NCBI GenBank assembly: GCA_938008415.1
Contig: CALLKI010000100.1
Span: 1 to 5,962 of the forward strand
DNA length: 5,962 nt
Direction of reading: 5' to 3'
Source: an uncultured Luteimonas sp.
Lineage (GTDB): Bacteria > Pseudomonadota > Gammaproteobacteria > Xanthomonadales > Xanthomonadaceae
Positions 1-3,706 of the stretch are shown piece by piece. Within the stretch, counting starts at the first letter, position 1. Every line of letters starts with the position of its first letter. The notes below the pieces were generated by a model that saw only the letters and a list, made by a program, of their open reading frames with translations, made no database searches and was not told where the DNA came from. Made by a program: the position numbers and the translations under genes.

Positions 1-76
1 TGACCCCGGCCGAGTACCGCCAACGCGTCGCCGGAAGTTCTACTTTTGAAATGCCTGCTTGACGGGGAAGCTTACG
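1..76 (+). mobile_element. possible right end of an IS3-like insertion sequence
   Basis: If the preceding fragment is a transposase tail, the element should end a few tens of bases after its stop. The stretch up to about base 76 ends in GAAGCTTAC. Read from the other strand this begins GTAAGCTTCCCC, plausible as a terminal inverted repeat beginning TG in the IS3 style. The stretch is also less GC-rich than what follows. The left end and any target duplication are outside the window, so the boundary is a guess. Confidence 0.22.
3..62 (+). CDS. possible C-terminal end of an IS3-type transposase (partial, cut by the window edge)
   Basis: Only 19 codons before a TGA at 60-62 are inside the window, read in the frame starting at base 3: TPAEYRQRVAGSSTFEMPA. 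A 'TPAEY/F' motif followed by a short Ser/Thr-rich tail is common at the extreme C-terminus of the DDE integrase-core protein (OrfB) of IS3-family elements, where it follows the 'RPH-SLG-LTP' region. That upstream region is outside the window, so the DDE triad cannot be examined. No start codon or ribosome site is visible. The fragment could equally be the tail of an unrelated gene or chance reading, since 19 codons carry little weight. Confidence 0.35.
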   Translation, partial: TPAEYRQRVAGSSTFEMPA

Positions 77-188
77 GGCGGACCGCGCACGATATGCGTC
101 CTGTGGCCGGCCATATCAGCCGGGGCTTCACGATGATGGATGAATCCGGGCGTTGTCCCGCCGGCGACACGTGCCGGTGCGCCGGCGC

Positions 189-611
189 TCAGCCCGCGCC
201 CACCTGCGCCAGCCAGTCCTGCAGGTTGTAGTAGTTCGTCACCCGCGCGATGCGGCCCTCACCGCCGGACCATGCGATGTCGAAGAACGCGCCGCCCGGC
301 AGCACGTAACGCTGGCCGCTGGCCGGCGGCAGGCCCTCGTCGGTGGACAGGTATTCGCCGTGGACCACGTATTCGGCGGCGGCGCGGGTGCCGTCGGGCG
401 AGGCCAGCACTGTGATGTCGTGCAGCTGTTCGCGATAGCAGCGCGCCATCCGCCGCAGGAACGCGGCGAAGGCGTCGCGCCCGGTCTCGCGCGGGCCCTG
501 GTTGAGGTCGTGGACGACGTCGTCGGTGAGCAGGGACAGCATGCCGTCCCAGTCGCCGCGGTTGAACGCGGCGTAGTAGGCGGTCACCAGGGCGATGGCG
601 GAATCGTGCAT
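189..611 (-). CDS. ketosteroid isomerase-related protein (SnoaL-like, NTF2 fold)
   Basis: The product is a 140-residue single-domain protein. It opens with a helix typical of the SnoaL/NTF2 cone fold, AYYAAFNRGDWDGMLSLL (residues 11-28). This is followed by DDVVHDLNQGPRETGRDAF (30-48), then AEYVVHGEYLSTDEGLP (79-95), GQRYVLPGGAFF (99-110) and the ending TNYYNLQDWLAQVG (125-138). That order of motifs matches the conserved 'ketosteroid isomerase-related protein' family of about 130-140 residues, so the gene looks complete. The family is named for its fold; substrate and reaction are not established, and true steroid isomerase activity should not be assumed. The protein has no signal peptide and is presumably cytoplasmic. 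It is the third gene of a minus-strand cluster, starting 27 bases after the ydcF-like stop. The stretch before the ATG is pyrimidine-rich with no Shine-Dalgarno match, so translation may depend on coupling or a weak site. No upstream in-frame ATG, GTG or TTG was seen near this start. Confidence 0.9.
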   Translation of the reverse strand: MHDSAIALVTAYYAAFNRGDWDGMLSLLTDDVVHDLNQGPRETGRDAFAAFLRRMARCYREQLHDITVLASPDGTRAAAEYVVHGEYLSTDEGLPPASGQRYVLPGGAFFDIAWSGGEGRIARVTNYYNLQDWLAQVGAG

Positions 612-638
612 GGGGATACCGGGTCGGGAGGGAAGGGG

Positions 639-1253
639 TCAGTTCGGGTCCACGAACAGGTCGCGGTGGAAGAAGTAGGTTTCGCGCGCGAGGAACTCCA
701 GGCGCGTGCGCAGCGAGCGGAAGCGGCTGTTGGGCGTGGGCGAGCCCAGCGCGTCGATGCCGAGCCTGCGGCACAGGCGCAGCGCGCGCGCCATGTGCTG
801 CGGGTCGCTGACCACGATCACGCGCCGGATGTCGTGCTCCAGCATCAGTCGCCGTGCCTCGCGCAGGTTCGAGTAGGTGGTGCGCGAAGTGGACTCGATC
901 AGGATGGCGTCCTCCGGGACGCCGGCGCGCAGCGCGTAGCGGCGCGCGACCTGCGATTCGGAGAAGCGCGCTCGGCTGCCGCCGTAGCCGCCGGTGAAGA
1001 TCAGCTTCGGCGCCAGCCCGCGGCGGTACAGGGCGATGCCGTGCTCGATGCGCGCGGCGAACACTGGCGAGGGTTGCGCGTCGTAGGCGGCCGCCCCGAG
1101 CACGACGATGGCGTCCGCGGGCGCGGCCTCGTCGCGCTGGCCGACGTGGTGGATGTAGGCGGCCACGCCCGCCAGCCAGGCCACGAGGGCCAGCAGCAGG
1201 CCCAGCGCCCAGCGCAGGAACCGCCCGCGGCGTTGCCGGCCTCGCCTCACCAT
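639..1253 (-). CDS. YdcF/SanA-family (DUF218) membrane-anchored protein
   Basis: The product has 204 residues. An Arg-rich N-terminus (residues 1-14) precedes one hydrophobic segment (about 15-33). By the positive-inside rule this anchors the protein in the inner membrane with the main domain in the periplasm. The DUF218 domain follows with its usual motifs: DAIVVLGAAAY (47-57), KLIFTGG (83-89), SESQVARRYALRAGVPEDAI (98-117), then ESTSRTTYSNLREA (120-133) and VIVVSDPQHMARA (145-157) with its conserved His/Arg. Members such as SanA, ElyC and YdcF are linked to envelope integrity or peptidoglycan-precursor metabolism, but the biochemical activity is largely undefined. I chose the ATG at 1251-1253 because the Arg-rich/TM start follows directly and it overlaps the upstream gene's stop (ATGGTGA). 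The same frame stays open upstream only inside the dehydratase gene, where it is a shadow. Overlap with the preceding gene suggests translational coupling. The C-terminus (FHRDLFVDPN) looks intact. Confidence 0.88.
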   Translation of the reverse strand: MVRRGRQRRGRFLRWALGLLLALVAWLAGVAAYIHHVGQRDEAAPADAIVVLGAAAYDAQPSPVFAARIEHGIALYRRGLAPKLIFTGGYGGSRARFSESQVARRYALRAGVPEDAILIESTSRTTYSNLREARRLMLEHDIRRVIVVSDPQHMARALRLCRRLGIDALGSPTPNSRFRSLRTRLEFLARETYFFHRDLFVDPN

Positions 1254-2200
1254 GGCAGCGCGTCCAGGTCGAGGTTGCCGCCGGTGAGGATCACGCCGAC
1301 GCGCATCCCGGCGAAGCGGTCGCGGTTGGCCAGCACCGCGGCCAGCGCGATGGCGGAGGACGGTTCCACCAGCGCCTTGGCGCGCTGGTACAGCAGCCGC
1401 ATCGCAGCCACGGTGTCGGCGTCCCCGACGGCGAGGACTTCGGCGCCGTGCGCGCGCAGGATCTCGAAGTTGGGTTCGCCGAGCGTGCCGCGCAGGCCGT
1501 CGCAGACCGTGTCCGGCGTGAACGCGGTGACACGGCGGCCCTCGCGCAGCGAAGCCAGGGTTTCCGCCGCGCCGGCCGGTTCGGCCAGGACCAGCCGGGT
1601 GCCGGGCGCGGCGCCCGCGATCGCGATCGCGGTGCCGGAAGCCAGGCCGCCGCCGCCGACCGGCACCACCAGCGCGTCGAACGGGCCGTCGCCCAGCAGC
1701 TCCAGCGCCGCGGTGCCCTGGCCGGCGATCACGCGCGGGTCGGTGTACGGGTGCACGAGCCTCGCGCCCGTGGCCCGTTGCACTTCCTCGCACGCGGCCT
1801 CGCGTGCGGCGATGCCCGGCGCGCAGCGGTGCAGGATCGCGCCGTAGGCCGCGATCGCGTCGAGCTTGGCGCGCGGCGCGCCTTCCGGGACCACGACGTG
1901 GCAGGGGATGCCCCGCAGCCGGGCCGCGAGCGCGAGCGCGCCGCCGTGGTTCCCGGAGGAGTGCGTGACCACGCCGCGCGTGGCTTCCCCGTCGTCCAGC
2001 GAGAACACGGCATTGCAGGCGCCGCGGAACTTGAACGCGCCGGCGCGCTGCAGGAATTCGGCCTTGAACGCGAGCGTGCAGCCGGCCAGCCGGTCGATCC
2101 CGCGCGAGCGCAGCATCGGCGTGACGTGCGCGTGCGGCGCGATGCGCGCCGCGGCGCAGAGCACGTCGTCGAAACCGGGAAGCGGGGGCGGGGAGGTCAT
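1247..2200 (-). CDS. PLP-dependent threonine/serine dehydratase-like enzyme (fold type II; serine racemase / hydroxyaspartate ammonia-lyase relative)
   Basis: The product has 317 residues, the usual size for this single-domain family; there is no C-terminal ACT regulatory domain as in biosynthetic IlvA. Key elements in order are: AFKFRGACNA with the Schiff-base lysine at K57; HSSGNHGG (80-87), which binds the cofactor and includes S82 at the position of the catalytic serine of serine racemase; HPYTDPRVIAGQGT (150-163); the phosphate-binding loop VGGGG (181-185); AEPAGAAE (206-213); EPSSAIA (279-285); and LTGGN (305-309). Such enzymes deaminate or racemise L-serine, L-threonine or 3-hydroxyaspartate; sequence alone does not settle which. 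Several in-frame ATGs lie upstream (2311, 2269, 2245). I chose 2200 because it gives the family's usual N-terminus (PGFDDVLCAAARIAPHAHVTP); the extra residues would look non-homologous. No clear Shine-Dalgarno precedes it. It is the first gene of the minus-strand cluster and ends inside the ydcF-like start codon region. Confidence 0.9.
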   Translation of the reverse strand: MTSPPPLPGFDDVLCAAARIAPHAHVTPMLRSRGIDRLAGCTLAFKAEFLQRAGAFKFRGACNAVFSLDDGEATRGVVTHSSGNHGGALALAARLRGIPCHVVVPEGAPRAKLDAIAAYGAILHRCAPGIAAREAACEEVQRATGARLVHPYTDPRVIAGQGTAALELLGDGPFDALVVPVGGGGLASGTAIAIAGAAPGTRLVLAEPAGAAETLASLREGRRVTAFTPDTVCDGLRGTLGEPNFEILRAHGAEVLAVGDADTVAAMRLLYQRAKALVEPSSAIALAAVLANRDRFAGMRVGVILTGGNLDLDALPW

Positions 2201-2216
2201 GCGGCGAAAGACTAGC

Positions 2217-2240
2217 GGATGCGCACCGGCGTGCGCATCC
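2217..2240. promoter_or_regulatory. perfect 10-bp inverted repeat (4-base loop) upstream of the dehydratase gene
   Basis: GGATGCGCAC and GTGCGCATCC flank the loop CGGC without a mismatch. The element sits 16 bases before the dehydratase ATG, in the gap between it and the divergent lipoprotein gene. On the minus strand it is followed by CTTT only, too short for a normal intrinsic terminator. It could be an operator, an mRNA 5' hairpin or an attenuator-like element; none is demonstrated. Confidence 0.4.
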
Positions 2241-2367
2241 TGCATCTGGTCCGGCCGCGTCCCGTTCATGCGCGCGCGGGACGACGGCTGTTCAGCTTCA
2301 TGCGCGGCCATGCGGGAGGGTTAAGCACGGATTCAATGCGCAAGGCCGAAGCTGCAGGCGCGAGAAC

Positions 2368-2372
2368 AGGGG
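2368..2372 (+). promoter_or_regulatory. ribosome binding site of the lipoprotein gene
   Basis: AGGGG lies 8 bases before ATG 2381. It supports this start over the upstream in-frame ATGs, since the open frame begins at 2219. The start is independently fixed by the signal peptide beginning there. Confidence 0.5.
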
Positions 2373-2380
2373 CGCCGACC

Positions 2381-3256
2381 ATGAAACGTTTCCGGATTGC
2401 CGCCATTGCCGTCCTGCTGCTGGCCGGATGCGCCAGCGACTACGCCTACCGGAGCGGCGATGGCGACTACTACTACAGCCAGCCCGGCTACGTGTACGAC
2501 GGGTACGACTACTACTACGGCGCCCCGTACAGCAGCATCGTCCATGCCTATCCGGGCGGCTGGTACGGCTCGGTCGGCCTTGGCTTCGGGTACGGGTACT
2601 ACTATCGGCCGCCGTCCTGGTACTCCGGCTGGCCGTACTACTACTACCCGCATTACGCGTCGTGGTACTGGGTGCGCCCGCCGCGCCCGCACTGGCCGCA
2701 CCGTCCGCCGCACCATCGCCCGGACAAGCCGGGCCACCGTCCCGATCCGGGCGGCAGCGGCCCGCAGCGGCCCGCGGGCCCGGTGATGGGCGGAAAGCGT
2801 CCGCCGATGGTGGTGCGTCCGGCGCCGGCGTCCGGCGCCATGCCGCCACGCCCGGTTCCGTCCGGCGACAGGCCGTTGAACCCGGGCAGGCCGGCGATGG
2901 GTGGCCAGCGCCCGGCACGCCCGGCATCCCGGGGCCTGCCCCTGCGTCCGGATTCGTCCGGCGCCGTGCCGTTGGCGCCCGCCAGGCCGATGATGGGCGG
3001 CCAGCGCCCGGCCTCGCCATCGCCCGGTGCCACCCCGGCGCGTCCGGTCCAGGCCCGCCCCCTCCCGGCGTCCACCGGTGAACGGGCTGGCACCCGCCCC
3101 GTTCCCGCGCGTGTCGGCACTTCCGTGCCGCCGATGGCCCGTCCGGCGCCTGCCCGCGTGGAGCGGCCGGTCGCGCCGGCCCCGCGTCCCGCCCGCGTCG
3201 AGCGGTCCGCACCTTCCCGGCCGGCCCACAGACCGGCGGCTGAACGCGAGCCCTGA
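2381..3256 (+). CDS. predicted lipoprotein: Tyr-rich first half, Pro/Arg-rich repeated second half (function unknown)
   Basis: The product has 291 residues. MKRFRIAAIAVLLLAGC is a textbook lipoprotein signal peptide with lipobox LAGC and lipidated C17. Ala follows the Cys, so there is no Asp inner-membrane retention signal at +2 and outer-membrane sorting is likely. Residues 20-97 are rich in Tyr, Trp and Gly (for example YYYGAPY, YGYYYRPP, WPYYYYPHY). From about residue 98 the chain is dominated by Pro, Arg, Gly and Ala. It carries three spaced copies of P-x-MGG-(K/Q)-RP at 134-141, 171-178 and 203-210, and two PARVER copies near 257-262 and 269-274. No enzymatic motif is visible. Aromatic-rich then basic Pro-rich composition fits a disordered surface or cell-wall-interacting protein, but that is inference. 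The gene is divergent from the dehydratase cluster with a 180-base gap. No intrinsic terminator with a T-run was seen downstream on this strand. Confidence 0.8.
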   Translation: MKRFRIAAIAVLLLAGCASDYAYRSGDGDYYYSQPGYVYDGYDYYYGAPYSSIVHAYPGGWYGSVGLGFGYGYYYRPPSWYSGWPYYYYPHYASWYWVRPPRPHWPHRPPHHRPDKPGHRPDPGGSGPQRPAGPVMGGKRPPMVVRPAPASGAMPPRPVPSGDRPLNPGRPAMGGQRPARPASRGLPLRPDSSGAVPLAPARPMMGGQRPASPSPGATPARPVQARPLPASTGERAGTRPVPARVGTSVPPMARPAPARVERPVAPAPRPARVERSAPSRPAHRPAAEREP

Positions 3257-3318
3257 TCACCGGGTCATGATCGTGATTGCGAACTGCGTCGCTTGCGCGA
3301 GGGGGAATCTGCCCTCAA

Positions 3319-3347
3319 GCTATACGAAGTGACCGGTTACGTCGCAA
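3319..3347 (-). promoter_or_regulatory. weak sigma-70-like promoter candidate overlapping the palindrome
   Basis: On the minus strand TTGCGA and TATAGC are separated by 17 bases, each matching four of six consensus bases. The -35 hexamer lies inside the 3335-3359 palindrome. Transcription would run antisense into the lipoprotein gene, where no minus-strand gene is evident. This may be chance. Confidence 0.2.
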
Positions 3348-3359
3348 TCCGACGTAACC
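3335..3359. promoter_or_regulatory. perfect 10-bp palindrome, possible operator or hairpin
   Basis: GGTTACGTCG and CGACGTAACC flank the 5-base loop CAATC with no mismatch. The surroundings are less GC-rich than the genes. No T-run follows on either strand, which argues against an intrinsic terminator. The length and symmetry resemble binding sites of dimeric regulators such as the TetR family. Which gene it would control is unclear, because the nearest + strand start (mnmG) is about 350 bases away. Confidence 0.45.
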
Positions 3360-3382
3360 TGCCAATGACAGCGTTTGCCGAC

Positions 3383-3426
3383 CCCGGCGGGGCATACCGG
3401 ATCCCCCCTGTTCCGTTCCCGCCGGG
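3383..3426. repeat. 9-bp inverted repeat with a 26-base loop
   Basis: CCCGGCGGG (3383-3391) and CCCGCCGGG (3418-3426) are exact reverse complements. They could form a stem in RNA downstream of the lipoprotein gene and might protect its 3' end. The low sequence complexity (only C and G) makes chance likely. Confidence 0.3.
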
Positions 3427-3465
3427 TGTCGGCGATCTATTCCCCCGGCCTGCCGCCTCATTCCG

Positions 3466-3488
3466 CCTGCAAGCGCCCTGCAAGCGCC
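3466..3488. repeat. 11-bp tandem duplication
   Basis: CCTGCAAGCGC occurs twice back to back (3466-3476 and 3477-3487), and the next base also matches. It is a small local duplication directly left of the A-tract repeats; no function is evident. Confidence 0.6.
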
Positions 3489-3515
3489 GGGAAAAACCGG
3501 GAAAATGCGGGAAAA
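3488..3515. repeat. three CGGGAAAA blocks at exact 10-bp spacing
   Basis: CGGGAAAA occurs at 3488, 3498 and 3508. The A-tracts (5, 4 and 7 bases) are thus in phase with the DNA helix, which is known to favour intrinsic curvature. On the minus strand the same bases are successive T-tracts immediately beyond a terminator hairpin, where they could act as back-up termination tracts. Confidence 0.6.
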
Positions 3516-3550
3516 AAATCGGGGCCGGACGTCCCCCGACATCCGGCCCC
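3512..3550 (-). terminator. strong intrinsic terminator on the minus strand
   Basis: Bases 3521-3550 form a hairpin with a 4-base loop. On the minus strand the RNA stem has 13 pairs, including one G-U pair (3530/3541). On the + strand the same position is a C-A mismatch. The minus-strand stem is followed by GA and then T7 (3518-3512); the + strand has no T-run after the stem. Both points show the terminator serves minus-strand transcription. No minus-strand protein gene lies directly upstream, because mnmG is on the + strand, so it most likely ends a non-coding RNA. Confidence 0.75.
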
Positions 3551-3630
3551 TGTGCTTCCCCGCCTCGTGCTGGCCAGCCCTGTTCCAATTCTGGCCGCGC
3601 CCCCTACCGGCGCTGCCGAGGGCGGGTGCA
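3512..3630 (-). ncRNA. candidate small RNA, about 119 nt, between a sigma-54-like promoter and an intrinsic terminator
   Basis: The start is inferred by counting 12 bases from the -12 element (about 3630); the end is the T7 tract. The transcript can fold into three hairpins. The first (3624-3598) has outer CGCCCU/GGGGCG and inner CGGC/GCCG stems. The second (3596-3572) has a GGCCAG/CUGGCC stem with a 13-nt loop, AAUUGGAACAGGG. The third is the terminator. An A/G-rich linker containing GGGGAAG separates hairpins two and three. GGA occurs four times, at least once in a loop, as in RNAs that bind CsrA/RsmA, but GGA is common in GC-rich sequence. I do not recognise it as a named RNA family. It starts about 77 bases from the mnmG ATG and is divergent to it, so it could overlap the mnmG leader as an antisense RNA. 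Confidence 0.5.
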
Positions 3631-3640
3631 ACAATAAGCA

Positions 3641-3656
3641 TGCAGGAATCGTGCCA
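3641..3656 (-). promoter_or_regulatory. sigma-54 (RpoN) -24/-12 promoter
   Basis: The minus strand reads TGGCACGATTCCTGCA, preceded by T. The sigma-54 consensus is YTGGCACGrNNNTTGCW. Every specified position matches except one T to C in the -12 block, and the GG-to-GC spacing is correct. Sigma-54 promoters need an enhancer-binding activator, usually bound about 80-150 bases upstream, which would lie within the start of mnmG. I did not find a convincing activator site there. The orientation points at the terminator at 3512-3550. Confidence 0.55.
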
Positions 3657-3664
3657 ACTTCCCG

Positions 3665-3693
3665 GGGCGGTGCCGGCCAGGCGCCGGCCGCCC
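3665..3693 (+). promoter_or_regulatory. GC-rich hairpin in the mnmG leader
   Basis: GGGCGG-(TG)-CCGGC pairs with GCCGGCCGCCC across a 5-base loop, giving 11 pairs with a 2-base bulge. It ends directly before the GGAG ribosome site (3694-3697). It could restrain ribosome access on mnmG mRNA, but simple GC-richness could also produce it. Confidence 0.3.
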
Positions 3694-3697
3694 GGAG
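3694..3697 (+). promoter_or_regulatory. ribosome binding site that decides the mnmG start
   Basis: GGAG lies 9 bases before ATG 3707 but only 3 bases before ATG 3701. Normal spacing therefore favours 3707. Confidence 0.55.
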
Positions 3698-3706
3698 CCC
3701 ATGCCC

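Larger units (their letters stand above)
3257..3706. other. 450-base gap without a protein gene, rich in inverted repeats
   Basis: Small open frames here (for example 3293-3637 +) show no recognisable domain, biased composition and no good ribosome site, so I call no protein. From left to right the gap holds: a perfect 10-bp palindrome (3335-3359); a long-loop 9-bp inverted repeat (3383-3426); an 11-bp tandem duplication (3466-3488); three CGGGAAAA blocks with exact 10-bp spacing (3488-3515); a strong hairpin (3521-3550); a sigma-54-like promoter on the minus strand (3641-3656); and the mnmG leader with its own GC-rich hairpin. No clear sigma-70 promoter for mnmG could be picked out. Confidence 0.7.

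Noticed and set aside
91..117. GATATG...CATATC inverted repeat, as terminator of the minus-strand cluster
   Set aside because: It has only 6 bp with a 15-base loop and no T-run; too weak to call.
160..186. GCCGGCG...CGCCGGC inverted repeat just after the isomerase-like stop
   Set aside because: The 7-bp GC stem has a 13-base loop and no T-run on the minus strand. It may be a weak terminator, but it is not distinguishable from GC-rich background.
153..1847. 564-codon open frame on the + strand across the dehydratase cluster
   Set aside because: It runs opposite three well-supported genes, and its composition is typical of antisense reading of GC-rich genes.
2465..2518. Two GACTACTACTAC copies as a microsatellite or phase-variable tract
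   Set aside because: They are short in-frame Asp-Tyr-Tyr-Tyr codon runs, and unit changes of three bases would not shift the frame. The amino-acid bias explains them.
2298..3260. Open frames of 298 and 320 codons on the minus strand opposite the lipoprotein gene
   Set aside because: They are Arg/Gly/Ala-rich reverse readings of a Pro/Arg/Gly-coding region. The + frame has a perfect lipoprotein signal peptide and a ribosome site.
3293..3637. 114-codon + strand frame in the gap before mnmG
   Set aside because: No recognisable domain and no convincing ribosome site. It crosses the palindrome, A-tracts and terminator hairpin, which better explain the sequence.
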